Source of the DNA: Blattamonas nauphoetae
Lineage: Eukaryota; Preaxostyla; Oxymonadida
DNA length: 64,000 nt
Assembly (NCBI GenBank): GCA_033064195.1
Contig: JARBJD010000232.1
Coordinates: 1-64,000 of the forward strand
Direction of reading: 5' to 3'
The position numbers and the translations under genes are program-made. Within the stretch, counting starts at the first letter, position 1, and each line of letters opens with the position of its first letter. Under the pieces are notes generated by a model. That model was not told where the DNA came from. It saw nothing but the letters and a program-made list of their open reading frames with translations, and made no database searches. This document shows, piece by piece, positions 31,555 through 44,891 of this stretch.

Positions 31555-34500
31555 AAATCCACGTCCAACCAGATCCAGTTCGAAATTCCGTGTTTTCTTG
31601 TTATGAGTGATTTGAGATTCTGAGGTGTCCAGAAAGACAATCGACATCGTCGTCGCCGTTCCAGACACTTCACATCCATCACTCGAGATACCAAATCCAG
31701 GCAAGTCGTGGTTTCCATCATCCTCTCTCAGATATCCAACAAACAGCGTCCCATCCGAACTGCACATCACGTTTCGACGAGCTGAAGGGAATTCTTTGTT
31801 CGTTGGTCCATTCGACTTGAAATACACATCTCGAAGTGTAACATTCCCTCCACTTTGCATGATGGCTCCTTGCGCCAGGTTCGTCAGATTGCAGGATTTC
31901 AACACGGCTGTCGAGTTCACAAGCTCAATCGTTCCTGTTGTCCACGAGCACAGATCGGTGTCTGCGTTCCCAATCTTGGAGTTGGTTGTGAGATGTGGAG
32001 TGTATTTGATCACTCCATTTCTGAACTCGAACGATCCTGATGACACACGAACCAGCTTCAGATCGAGTGACGATGAGTGAATCAGAGCATCCACGTCTGT
32101 CAGCTTCAGTGACGACTTCGACACAGAAAGGACAACCAGCGAACTCGACGAGAATGTCGAAGGAACAATCAGTGATGGACGGACGAGGCCTCCCTGCTTC
32201 AAAACCATTTCACTGTCATCCGAAATTGAAAACGGCTTGGAAATTGTGTCGGAGAGCATAAGGATCATCTCGATCGACTTCATTCTCATCTTCGTAGCTG
32301 TTTCAAATGCAGAATCAAACGATTTACAAACGCTCTCTTTATCTTGGCATTTTTCATCATCTGCTATCGTCTTGTCCACTTTGATGACAAACGGTGTTGG
32401 GAATGGAGGAACGATGAGAGAGAATCCAAGTGACCCCAACATCACCGGCTGGCCTTTGAAAGTGATATTGTCCACTTTGTACGTCTCTCCAAGCGAGAAT
32501 TGCGTGTGTTCCCCACCCGGTCCAACTGACACTGGCGACGAGGTTTGATTTTCTAATCCTGCCTGATCGTCATCGAACGAGACAGTCAGAGAGAGACTGG
32601 GACTCCCTTCGAAGTGGATTGTGTACTCACCCACTGACAGTTTGTATCCTTCTAGCGAGACCAACACTTCTCCGAGTTTGTCTGTTTGTTCGGCTTTGAA
32701 GCTACAAACAAACGACGGATCAACAGAAATATCGATCGAGAGTGGAGTGATGTCGATTAAAGCAGCTGGTATGGATGCAGCGATGAGTGTATAGTTGGAT
32801 CGGAACTGAAGTCTTTCTTTGTCTCCGAATGACAACACTTCACTGGCTCCAGTTGTTGAGAGAGTGGGGAAGTTGACAACGACAACACGACATGCGGCAG
32901 GCGGAGAAGAGCTTTCTGAGATTGGATTGTACGCGCCAGTGTTGTCGAGCAGCAGCAGCATCTTCCCTTTCATAGGGTGTTGCGTCTCAACTTGAATCGT
33001 CCCACCAACCACATTGGCAGGCATGTTGAGTTGGAGACTGGTGATTGTTGTCGCAGTCTTAAACTGTTGGATGATCCCCGTTTTGACTCCGTAATGATAG
33101 AACACCACACTTGTGGTGTAGTCGTCGGTGTGACAGTCCGAAATATCCTTTTTCACTTCAGTTGGATACTCACTGCCATCGTCGAGGTAAACATCACTTC
33201 CGTTTGGGGCTGAATTGCCTCTGAACTGCACAGATTCCATTGAAAGATTGTGATGCTCAACACAAAGAGCTCCTCCTAAGCCACTTTTCAGGTTGGCGGA
33301 ACAGTCCATGAACACACTGTTGGTGATCGAGGGTGTCGTTGTGTGGCAGACATATACAGCTCCTCCACACGAAGAATCATCAGTGGCTGTTATTTTTTTG
33401 AAGAAGCACTTGTCGATGGATAGAGAGTTACCCTGATGATACAGCGCAGCTCCAAAAACAGTTCCAGTGCAGTTTACAAACGAGCAGAGCGAGAGCGTCA
33501 GACTTGCTTCACCTTTTGTCGTGATTTCGACAGTCACTGCTCGACTAAGTCGTCCTCCGATGTCTTTGAAGGAACACTCAGTCATCGTCACGTCATGAGG
33601 CGCATGCACGTACACACACGCACGATTATTAGCTGATGTCATGTTTGTGAATGTGCAGAGGTGGAAGGTAAGGGTTAGTTGGGAAGTATTGGTATATTTG
33701 TAGTCACCACCCTGCGAAAAGTGTTTGTGGGCGAATGAGTGGAGTGTCGAGGATGGTTCGGCGTTTGATGAACAGTGCGAGAAAGAGGTGTTCACACAAC
33801 CAAAACTCCCAAATGCGTTGATGTCCAGACACACTGTTCCAGACAGATGCGATGTGCTCAACGTCACGTCATTGCCACCAACTTTTGACAAAGGCCACGA
33901 GCAACAATAAGTCCAGAACGAGAGCATCCACGCGACGTCACATTTCGAAGAACACTCCCAACAAGCAATGTCGAGGTCTCCCCCAAACCAACTTCATCCG
34001 ATCGTGTTGAATCGTGGGAGAGCAATCCGAAGTCCAGCAGAGGGCCTGTTCCCAAAATCAGCGACACATTCGACAAAACAAGTCCAGCTCCACTCACAGA
34101 GAGGAATGGAGACATGTTGTCCGAGTGCAGTGTGTCTGTTGATGATGAATCGCGTGGGGGTGTTGGGAGACACGCGGATGTCCGAACCAGCGGAAGAAGA
34201 ACCATCGATGAGGATGAGATGTGAGAACAATCAGTCAGCGAGGTAATTGGTAATAAGTGCTACAGGGTTTTTCAAAGGGTCAGATCATGCTCATTTCAAC
34301 ATGGCATGAATATTCGCTTTTTTTATCGAAGTTTTCACATTATGAACACTTCACTTCACAAATCAGCTCGTTTAAATGAACATTTTTCCTCTCGATCGGA
34401 TTCCAGCGATTGCTGTCACCTTTCCATCAAGTGATTCTTTCGATATTAAATTCACGCAAACAATATCACTCCACCATTTATTGAACATCAATGTCTTCAC

Positions 34501-34755
34501 TAGACTAATCTAACATGATTCGGTGAATATGGTGTGATCTGACCCTTTGACAACAACTCGAGCACATATTACCAATTACCTCGCTGACTGATCAATAACA
34601 CTGATCCAACTCCCAACTCCTTCCAGCCCTGTTCCCACCACAAATGCTGTCTGTTTCGAGCTCGACACAATCTCACTCGAAGATATAACCACTTCGGACG
34701 ATGACACTTTTGCCAAAGCCATCCCATCACTTCCACAGTCAAATATAAGAACCAT
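31555..34755 (-). pseudogene. beta-helix surface protein, truncated paralogue
   Basis: Protein text closely matches the gene at 40695-44443. From the 5-prime side it has FDCGSDGMALAKVSSSEVV, then a MITE at 34232-34590 inserted inside the codons of VIDCSH, then VRTSACLPTPPRDSSSTDTL. One missing base near 33895 changes the frame (paralogue GTTGACAATG versus GTGGCAATG), and the open frame then runs to about 31555. Many short G-G-A / C-S-F units (GGAVYVCHTTTPSITNSVF, GGALCVEHHNLSMESVQF) are typical of right-handed beta-helix repeats. It lacks the signal peptide and first 160 or so residues, and lacks the membrane segment and tail, being cut off at a mobile-element arm. Confidence 0.9.
34232..34590. 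mobile_element. MITE, CTGTCAGCGAG family, copy 2
   Basis: 359 bp with ends CAGTCAGCGAGGTAATTGGT and ACCAATTACCTCGCTGACTG and inner CAAAGGGTCAGATC in both arms. AT flanks both ends. Comparison with the intact paralogue (VIDCSHISSSS) confirms that the gene was continuous before insertion and that 2 bp were duplicated. Confidence 0.9.
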
Positions 34756-34759
34756 CAAA

Positions 34760-35064
34760 ATCGATGGTCATATCTTGTTTTATTTTGCTTGGTTACTCAA
34801 ACCTCCTGAAATACACTCACCCTAGCTTTCATACTGCTTCTAATATGGATGGCGTCCCAGAGAGAAGATTGATTGGTGTGTTTTTTTTCATGACTGAATG
34901 AAAAGTATGTAATGTTTGTGAGACACCTCTTGTAGGATATTCTATCTAGAGTCTCTTAGAATCTGAAAACTTTGGTGGATAACTAATCATCTCAAAAGTC
35001 AGAGAGTTGACTCATCGATGTTCAAATTTATGGGCGTTCGTTTTGCTCAATTCGAAATCTTGAA
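34760..35064. other. intergenic, likely promoter region of the surface receptor
   Basis: About 300 bp between the 5-prime truncated pseudogene and the start of the plus-strand receptor gene. AT-rich, no coding frame. No promoter motif could be identified with confidence. Confidence 0.4.
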
Positions 35065-38000
35065 ATGATGGCCCTTTTTCTGGTGTTACTCATCACGAAT
35101 GTGCAAACTCACCAAGTCCATGGAACATCAGGCCTATTTGTGGAGGATCTAAATCCTTTGGAAGGAAAGATGAAAACCAACAAGCAAGATGGAATCAAGA
35201 TGATCCATCTCTCAAATGCCGAAATGATTTCCACGACGATTGAAGTGGATTCTTCGGATGTTTCGCTGATTGGGAAGAACACGATTCTGGAATACTGTGT
35301 GGATTCACGACGATCAGAAATGGAAAATGAACCCGAAGACCGAAAGTTCATGTTTTCGGTTTGGAACAGCTCGTTTCGTGTTTCAGGAGTGCGGGCACTG
35401 TGCATGTCGACAGAATCAGGACTGTGCGTTGTGTCGTCATCGAATGTGTATTTGTCGCTGAGCAGTGTGATTTCGGATGGATTTCACTCTCCATTCTTGA
35501 TCCACTCCTCCACCGATGGAAACGACGGATCATCGTCGTCGATTGTGCTCTCGTGGTGCACTCACGAATCACCAAGACATTTTGTTGCTCCGTTTGTTGA
35601 TGTGAGCCATTCCCGAAACGATGGCGAACTTGCTGCATCTCGATCTAAACTTGAACGCATTGTTGAACCTCAATCGATTTCAGTTGTTGGAACGGGCCTG
35701 ACGATGACATCACAAACACTTTGGATGGGAACAGGCCCTCTCTTCTCTTTTGGGATGGTCTCGGATGAAAATCGTGTTTTTGAAACAGATATGATGGTTT
35801 CAATGGACACAACGATGTCATTTTGCTCGTTGGCGAACATGAGCAGCCTTACGAACCGAATTAGAGATTTGGATGGAACGAAGAACGAATTAGGATTTGC
35901 TTCACAGAGAATTGTTGGGAGTTCAGTTTGTATGAGCAGGAACCACGACCAAGGGACGGGAATGTTGGATGTGAATTTGGGAGGAAGTTTGAGTTGCTTG
36001 AACGCGTCGTTCTCGTCATGCGTTCGAGAACCGAACTCCGAAACCGAAAAAGTCGAATCTTTCCAAGACTTCATCCAAGGCGACAGATTCTACTTCGGCT
36101 ACAATTCAAAGATTCAATCTGTCTCGTACACTCTCTGCACGTTCAAAGACATGGCGGTCAGTACATCGTACACGAATGGAGGAGCCATCAATTTCTATCA
36201 ACCCAAAGGGCCTCTCTGCATCACTCAGTGTTTCTTCCACAACTGCAGAGCCACTGGATACGGTTCGGACGGAGGCGCTGTCTTAGTCAGCTGTCAATCT
36301 GTCCCCGAACAGCTCGCCACAATCTCGAATTCCTCGTTCACGGAATGCAAAACGAGCACGGAAGGCGGCTACAGCTGTGGCGGTGGTCTTGTCTGCTGGC
36401 TTTGCTCACACGCGACGATAGTCAATTGCTTCTGTGAGAGTTGTTATGCTCAATGGGGTGGAGCGATGGACTTGGCCCATGAAGCTGCAACTGTCACCAA
36501 CTGTGCTTTTGTTTTGTGCTCCACGTACGCATTTGGTGGTGCTCTCCGCTTCGAAACTACCTCGCCGATGGACTTGTCGTTCCTCCAGTTCAGGCAGTGT
36601 TCATGTTCTGGTATTGCGGCTTCGAGGGACATCAACTTCTATGACATGACATCTGAAGTCGCCAACTCTGACAACATCAAGTATTGTGATTCCACTTCTG
36701 GCTCGCCAAATGTATACTTCGAATTTAACACAAGTTCAAACAGCATCCTTATTCCTCAACAGACAACAGAGCAGAGAACAGACATTTCTTCGTTCGAAGT
36801 GTCGATGGGAGAGAACAAAGCTACAATCACCGTCACCACAACGACTGAAGTGAAGGGAACGATGGGAATCTTGTTGGAAGGATCGAATGTGCCTCGTCTC
36901 ATCCACGTCGAGTTTGGGACACCAACCACCAAATCGTCGACGGGAACAGTGGAAGTGTCCGTTGGACGGCAGGGTGTCCTCCCCATCCTCAACGATGGAG
37001 AATCCTACACGAACCGTTCCTGGTCGTTTGCTCACGATTATTTCCCTCCCAGCATCATCAAACTTTCTGCTGGAGTCGAATGGACAACTGAAGGAAAATT
37101 CACCCTGACTGGACATTTGCTCAAATCGGGAACGTATTCGATGAAAGTTAAGGATAAAGACGACAAAACCTTCACAATCTCCCTTTCTCTCTCGGACAAC
37201 AGACTGACAGGAACAAACCCACTCTCCTCGAAAGACCCGTCAAAGATGAAATATGGATACGATTACACAGTTATTGAAGTGTTGTGTGATTCAGAGCCAC
37301 TCTTACTGGCGCCATCACTTTCGTGCACCATTCCCTATCCAACAGCAAAACTTACCGATATCTTCCAAACCGATGGACGCGATTCGATGAAGATTGTATT
37401 TGATGGATATGGATTTGTGGCGTCTGGATACACAGTTACGGTGACAGAAGTGGGAGTGGAAGAATCGCCGCACACAAAGACAGTCCAACTTGTTCCGTAT
37501 TCATCATATGATTTGAGAGAATGGACAGCAAAACTATATCCAATTTCGGAGGCAGATCTGAAATATGGGACAGAATACGAAGTGAGTTCTATTGTCTCTT
37601 TGGATGGCAAGCAGACAGCTACAACCTCCTCGCGAAAATTCACCACACCAAAGGAGCCAGCCCAAATTGAGACTTATTTAAAAGCGGAACTGATCAACGA
37701 CAAAACAGCGGTGCGTCTTTCCTTCGAGTCTGATTCTGTTTGTTGACACGTCGTCAGGATCGTCGGATAGGTCTTGTGGAGAAGAGAGCTCACCCTGTTG
37801 CACCATTGAAGCAGCGTGGTCAATTGTTGATGCGCTCAGAGTGCCGATTGTGACACTGAACATCGTTGACAACACGACGCAATCGAAGCAGATTGTGATT
37901 TCGAAAGGGATGAAAGTGAGTGTGAAGTCTGGAGAAACGATGAAACCGGAGCTGTTTGTGTCTGGATGGCCATCGCTGGAAGAAGGAGAAGGGATGATTT

Positions 38001-39745
38001 CAGTGAGGGAGGCATCGCTGTTGATGAACCATGTTGATGTTGAACTCGTCTTGTCGCCATCTCTGATCTTCGTTGTTGTTGTGAATGGTACTCTGACAGT
38101 GGAATCGTCCTCCTTCGTGGGATCTTCACCATCTCTCTCATCGACATTCAATTCTGAACCGATCACTTGTTCTTGGTTGAGTGGAGCGTTCTTTCTCAAA
38201 AACTCAACAACCAAACTTGTCTCGTCATCTTTCTCACATCTCGCGTCGGGAGCCCTGAACATGAAGGGAGGGAATCTATCAGTTGAATCATCATCGTTCT
38301 TCGAAAACACGCAGAATCATCCTCTCTTCCATTCTGCTCGCCGGAACATCCACTGCTCGGATGGTGGGATCATCACGATTGGGAGTCTGAATGGAGGGGA
38401 TGGCTCGTCCGAGAAGCATCCTCATCTGTGGCTGTCGCATGATAACTGTGTGTTGAATGGGGAGGACGTGAACGCGAATGCTCCGTTGTTCATCCGAACA
38501 CTGTCAGAAACGTCAACGAGCACGCTGAACAAGACCTCGAAAGCATTCGATTTGCGAATGGAAGGGACAACACTGATTCCTTGCTCTCTCTTTTTGGAAG
38601 TGTTTGAGACGAAGAAAGATGAAACAGTTGGAAAAACGATTCGGATTGGTCTTTCCGAAGACTCAACAGACTCGTTCAACGAAACTGAGATCAAGATGAG
38701 TGTGCCTGTGTTGTCGATGGCAGGATTCGAGAAGAGTCTGGAATGGAGTGGACGACTTGTGTATGGACTGAACGAAACGACATCATCATTTGTGATTCAG
38801 TTCAATTCGATGGATCGCGCATCTCAAGCAGCTCGAGACAACATGAAATGGTGGATTCCTCTTGTTGTCTCTCTGGTCTGCCTGCTCATCATCATCGTGA
38901 TCGTCGTGGTCATCTTCTGGCATCGCCGAAAACAGGCTTCGAAGATGAATTCATCCAAAGCCGACCTGGAACCTCAAGAAATGATGATGGACAAGATCGA
39001 GGATTGCGATGTGCCGACCGTGGAAATGGTGAATACCTCGTCTGCTCGAGGATTGAATGGAAACACTCGGTTCGCAGCAGTAGAAGGACAGGAACCGACG
39101 CGGAACGACAATGCGGGAGAGATGGATTCATTGATTCCGGAAACAGACCGAGTGGATGCGTTGTGTGTGACAGAAGAGAAGTTTGAGACAGTTGTGGTGA
39201 ACAAGAGACACACGCTGTACGAGAAACTTCACGTTGAGAAGATGGGGATTGATCGAGTGAGGGTGGGTCAGATGATTGTGCGTGGATTGGCAGAACTGGC
39301 TCGTCGAAACCAGACATCGACAGGTCTTCGACTGAGCTCGCACATGGTGTTATTCTCCGAGTCTGGAGAAGTGTGTCTTCGTGTGAAGGGAGAGAAGGAA
39401 GACATGTCAGAGTTTGGAGAGAAAGGGAAGTCGGATGTTCGCTGGAGATCGCCTGAACAGAAGAACGAATCGGGATTGGAAGGAGATGTTGAGCCTGAGC
39501 AAGTGACGGTTTTTCGGCTGGGTCTTGTGCTGTACGAGATTGAGACAGGTCATGTTCCATTTGGAGAGACAGACGAAGTGAATGCGAGTCGAGCACTTCA
39601 CGCAGGAACAGTTCCGAAGATGGAAGGAGTTGGGGAGGAGATGCAGAAGCTGATTGTCTCGTGTCTGAGTGTGACTCCAGGCACTCGTCCCTCACTGAGC
39701 ACGATTGGATCTCAGCTTAAAGAGATTGGAAAGCCAGTTGGATAA
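35065..39745 (+). CDS. beta-helix membrane receptor with degenerate kinase domain (one frame break)
   Basis: A signal peptide (MMALFLVLLITNVQTHQVHG) starts a large ectodomain. Residues around 330-520 contain glycine/cysteine-rich beta-helix turns (NGGAINFYQPKGPLCITQCF, GGAMDLAHEAATVTNCAF, GGALRFETTSPMDLSFLQF). A later segment repeats the same logic (GGNLSVESSSFFENT). One membrane helix follows (WWIPLVVSLVCLLIIIVIVV, about 38852-38930), then basic residues and a C-terminal kinase-like fold: DVRWRSPEQ (APE region), VFRLGLVLYEIETGHVPFG (subdomain IX) and TPGTRPSLSTI (subdomain XI). The catalytic loop position reads LSSHMVLFSESGEV without HRD or the metal-binding Asn, and DFG is absent, so it is a predicted pseudokinase. 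The frame changes once between about 37720 and 37750; paralogues show continuous coding there, so this is either a recent break or a sequence error. Confidence 0.85.
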
Positions 39746-40694
39746 AGAAATGCCACGTCAATCGTTTCTTGATTCTTCTTCATCAGATTTCTTGTTCTTC
39801 ATTCGACATTCCCACTTTCCTGTTTTCATTTCACTTCTTCATGCTTCCCACTTCGTTGATTGGGATTGTCACGTGACTTCGATCCATTTTTGTCAATCAC
39901 TTCACTTGACACTGTCTTCATTCGACCATCTTTCTCCCTTCCGTTCGGTTTCACGTCACATCAGTCAGAACTGGAGTTTCACTTCATATTTCACTTCTCT
40001 CTTCTTCTTCTCTTTTTGTCTCTCTCTCTCACTTCATGAGCTGTGTTGCTGGAGCCGTTGCCTCAGTTGATTCTTCAGCACAGCCACATCATCCAACCAC
40101 TATTTCTCCACTTCTGACAATCGCGTGGGTTCGTGTCGATCAGTGATCTCATTTCAAGCTCTGATTGAGTGTTCTTCTTTGTGGATCTGCTCATGTCACA
40201 TGATTTGCAGTGATCTTGATTTTTCTGAGACATTTGTTTTTTGGTTCTTCTTGCTTTCTCTTTTGTTTGAACACGTGTTTCATGTTGGACGTTCCTGTGA
40301 ACCTGTTCTCTGCCTGTTTTCCACATCTTGTCATTCACCAACATCCGCACTATTCATCACACACGTCGTCTTTGCCACATCATCTTCCACTTCACCCTCA
40401 TCATCACCATGTCATCCAGCACATCATTCATTTCACCCGTGTTCTCGTGTGGTTCGGTGTTTTTGATAAAAAGCGAATAAAATGACACTAATAACACAAT
40501 TCAAGTGGAATGAACCGAGAGTCTCGGTCCTAAGTTTCAAACTTCCCCTGTCAGAGGAAAATAAGGAACTAATGTCGAAGAATGAGACAGAAAGCGACAG
40601 GACATGAAAATATACAAGAAAAAGAAGAGTGAATGGTCAGAAGAGGGGAGAAAGCAGATGTCACGAAACATAAACATAATTCCGTGAACACACT
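39746..40694. other. convergent intergenic region
   Basis: Between the 3-prime ends of two convergent surface-protein genes. The plus strand is pyrimidine-rich (TTC/CAC-rich). Frames up to 121 codons are low complexity and unsupported. Probably 3-prime untranslated and spacer DNA. Confidence 0.5.
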
Positions 40695-43600
40695 TCACTC
40701 CTCCTCTTCTGACTCTTCAATATTTGGTTCAGATGTGGTGCTTGGGTCCTTCGTGTTCTCCTCGGTCAACTCGGTCGGCATGTCCGACACATTGATTGCT
40801 GATTCGGCAGTACTTTCTTTCTCAGGTTGATCAGAAACAGCTTCTTCGATGGTGGTCGGTGTAATTTCGTCGGTTGTTTCGAGCATTTCTTCCTTCTCGG
40901 CTGGTTTCTTCGAGCAACATCTGCAGATCAATATGATCGCAACGATCACTCCTGCAATCACGATAACCAACAGGACAATCACAGGAATCAGCCACAGCAT
41001 GCTTTTTGGTTTCTCTCGCAACAGAAGCCATGAATTGGTGAGGACAGTATCCCCGAATATGAGTCGCACGATCCAGTCTGATTTTGTGGAAAGATTGGCG
41101 ACATGAGCTGGTGTTAAGATGAAGACAATTTCAGTTTCTGTGAAGGTCGATGCGGTGTTTGTGTCAACAACCAGAGCGTCTGACACTTCCGAGCTCCCAT
41201 CCTCCAACAATGTGAATACTTCCAGTTGAAGTCCACACGGAATGAATCCACTTCCAATCAGATTCAAGTTGAAATTTTCAGTTTTCTTGTCATGAGTGAT
41301 TTTTGATTGGGATGTGTCTATGAATGGAATCGACATTGTCGTTACTGTTCCAAATGCATGACATGTTTCTGCTGAGATTCCAGATCCAGGGAAGTCATGG
41401 CTTCGACCATCCCCAGTCAGGCCTCCAACAAACAGCGTCCCATCCGAACTGCACATCACATTTCGACGAGATGAAGGGAAGTCACGGTTCGTCGGTCCAT
41501 TCGATTCGAAATTTACTTCTCCAAGAGAGAGATACCCTCCTCTTTGGAGAATTGCTCCTTGTGTCAGGTTCGTCAGATTGCATGATTTCAACACGGCTGT
41601 CGAGTTCACAAGCTCAATCGTTCCTGTCGTCCACGAACACAGATTGCTGTTTGAGACATCAATCTTAGTGTTTGCTGCGGAGGATGGTTTGTATGTGATC
41701 ACTCCATTGCTGAACTCGAACGATCCTGATGATACAAGAACAAACTTCAGTTCGAGTGACGAGGAGCGAATCAGAGCATCCACGTCTGTCAGCTTCAGTG
41801 ACGCATTCGATACAGAAATCACAACCAGTGGATCCGACGAGAATGTCTCAGGAACAATCAGTGATGGATGGATTAGGCCTCCTTTCGTCACGGACACCTC
41901 ACTCTCATCCGAAATCGTTAGTGTCTTGCTCAAGGTATCGGAGATCACAAGCGGCAGCTCAATCGATTTCATTCGCATCTTCGTCGCTGTTTCAACCGCA
42001 GTATCCAACGATCCACAACTATTGTCAAGTCCTCGGCAGCTTCCACCATCTCCTCCCTTATTCTTGTTCACTTCGAAGACAAATGGCGTTGGGAAGGGAG
42101 GAACGATGAGAGAGAATCCAAGTGACCCAACAGCACTGACTGGACACCAAAAGTGATCTTGTCCACTTTGTACGTCTCACCGTATGAAAATTGTGTGTGT
42201 ATTCCGCCTGGGCCAACAGACACAGACGATGAGACTTGAACTTCCTTATTTGCTTGATCCGCATCGAACGAGACAATCAGAGTGAGGCTGGGATTCCCTT
42301 CGAAGTGGATTGAGTAGTTACCCGGTGTTAATTGTCGTCCTTCCAGTGAGACCAACATTTCGCCAAGTTTCTTTCCAGGTTCGTATTTGAACTTGCGAAC
42401 GAACGGTGGATGAACTGTCAGATCGACAGTGAGAGGAGGATTGAAGTTGATCGGAGTGGCTGAGATGGATGCAGCGATGAGTGAATAAGTGGATGGGAAC
42501 TGAAGTCTTTCTTTGTCTCCGAATGACATCACATCGCTGGTTCCTGTTGTGGAGAGTGTGGGGAAGTTGACAACGACAACACGACATGCGGCAGGCGGAG
42601 AAGAGCTTTCCGAGATTGGATTGTACGCGCCAGTGTTGTCGAGCAGCAGCAACATCGTCCCTTTCACTGCGTGTTGCGTCTTAACGTCAATCGTCCCAAC
42701 AAAGACAGCATCAAACAGTGTGAGTTGGAGATCGGTGATTATAGTTGTAGGCCCAAATTCTTGTATGATCCCTGTTTCGAATCCGTGCTGAAAGATAAAC
42801 AGACTCGTGTCGGGTCTGTCTGTGTGGCAGTTCGAAACACGCTTTTTAAGTTCAGTTGGAGATCCCGCTTGCGAGAAGCACACATCATCTCCATTTATCG
42901 CTAAATTGCCTCGGAACTGCACAGACTCCATCGAGAGCAAGGAATAGTCAACTGAAACTCCTCCTCCAGCTCCGTATTCATCGGAGGCGGTACACAGCCA
43001 GAACACACTGTCGGTGATCGAAGCTGTCGTTGTGTGGTAGACACTTACAGCTCCACCAAAACACGCTGTCGTTGTGGTTGTCATGTCGTTGAAGAAGCAC
43101 TTGTCGATGGAGAGGGAAGCTGAATATAACAGATACAGAGCAGCTCCAAAATTTTGCCCGACGCAATTCACAAATGAGCAGAGCGACACGGTCATTGTTC
43201 CTTCCCCTTCCGTCCAGCTTTCCACAGACAGTGTCCCGCCGTTTCGTCCTTCAATGTCTTGGAAGGAACATTCACTCATCGTGACTACGTCATAATCTGT
43301 TTGAACGTACACACAAGCACCATCTTCGTCTGCTGTCATGGAGGTGAATGTGCACAGGTGGAAGGCGAGGGTGATGTGGGTGGTTTCTTTGGGATATTCG
43401 AAGCGATCACCCTGTTTGAAGTGTTGGTGAGTGAATGAGTGGAGTACCGAGGATGGTTCGGCGTTTGATGAACAGTGCGAGAATGACGTGTTCACACAAC
43501 CAAAACTACCAAAGGCGTTGATGTCAAGACACACTGTTCCAGACAGATGCGATGTGCTCAACGTCACGTCATTGTCAACCAACTTTTGAGAAAGGGCATT

Positions 43601-44443
43601 CGGAAGAACAAGTCCAGAACGACAGCATCCACGCGACGTCACATTTCGAAGAACACTCCCAACAAGCAATGTCGAGATCTCCCCCAAACCAATCTCATCC
43701 GATTCTGTTGAATCGTGGGAGAGCAATCCAAAGTCCAGCAGAGGGCCCGTTCCCAAAATCAGCGACACATTCGATAAAGCAAGTCCAACTCCACGAACAG
43801 ACAGAAATGGAGACACACTGTCCGAGTGGGGTGTGTCCGTCGATGATGAATCGCGTGGGGTCGCTGGGAGACACGTGGATGTCCGAACCAGGGGAAGAAG
43901 AACCATCGAAGAGGATGAGATGTGAGAACAATCAATAACACTGACCGAACTCCCAACCCCTTCCTGTCCTATTCCCACCACAAATGCTGTCTGTTTCGAG
44001 TTCGACACAATCTTGCTCGAGGACACAACCACTTCGGATGATGTCACTTTTGCCAAAGCCATCCCATCACTTCCACAGTCAAGTATCAGCTTGTTCATTG
44101 ACACGGTGGAGTTGTCAAATAGGAACAGTGAATGGGATGCGCCCATGTGACCTTTGGTATCATGGTTGAGATGGTGCGAATGATCGTTTTCGAGTTCTTT
44201 CACAACTGCTTGTCTTTCAGGGTTGGCATGAGTGATTGTGGATGTCATTCCCTCCAGTTGCAGCGTCGTGGATATCACCGGATAATCCATGAGTTCAAAG
44301 TCACCCTGAGAGAGATGGAGGACATCGGAGTTTTGTTCTTTGTTTCTCTTATCTCGAGAAAGATGATGATCTATGATATCAGACAGATATGATGCTTCAT
44401 GGGATGCAATTGTCAATATAAAGAGCCAAAACATTTTTGGCAA
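40695..44443 (-). CDS. beta-helix membrane protein with acidic tail (one frame break)
   Basis: The start MPKMFWLFILTIASHEAS is a signal peptide. The ectodomain has the same repeats as the pseudogene at 31.6-34.8 kb (GGTLSVESWTEGEGTMTVSL, GGGVSVDYSLLSMESVQF). A membrane helix (WLIPVIVLLVIVIAGVIVAI) is followed by RCCSKK and an acidic Glu/Thr tail ending SEEEE, with no kinase fold. Near 42130 the frame changes. The paralogue has GTTGGGGTCACTT and this gene GTTGGGTCACTT on the minus strand, one G fewer in a G run. With that one difference the two open parts total about 1250 codons. It may be a young pseudogene or an assembly/sequencing error. Role: probable cell-surface adhesion or sensing. Confidence 0.85.
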
Positions 44444-44890
44444 TCAAAGAAGAGGAAATGAGATGAGATCATGAACCCATTCTTCGAAGAGAAAGATGTT
44501 TCATTTCAGCTCACATGCCACAGCCAAAATCGACGATAGTTGCATCACCGTTCTTTAAAAAATGAATGATATGATGAAATGATCACGAAAGCTCAAAAGT
44601 TAAAAACAACAGCAGATTCGGTGAATCGCCCTGTTTTAACGAGATCGAGACAAGGCACGATCAGTTCTCCCCTCCGAATAGAACAACGACATAATTGTCA
44701 GAGCAAGCATGACACAAGACAATGGAAGACAACCTGCGAGATGACAACTGAAGGATGAATCAAAAATCAACTGCGATTTCGCTGAGTTGTTTTCTCGATT
44801 TCGTTTTCTCAACTTCCCGAAACGATTTCACCTCAAATACATTATTCCCTTCATAGAGCGAAACCTTGAAGGAATGAGGAGAATAATAGA
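44444..44890. other. intergenic, nothing recognised
   Basis: The 5-prime region of the minus-strand surface protein and the 3-prime side of the SPRY gene. No coding frame or repeat is seen. Confidence 0.5.
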
Positions 44891-44891
44891 G

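Noticed and set aside
38910-39695. 261-codon minus-strand frame
   Set aside because: It is antisense to the pseudokinase region of the receptor gene, with no independent support.
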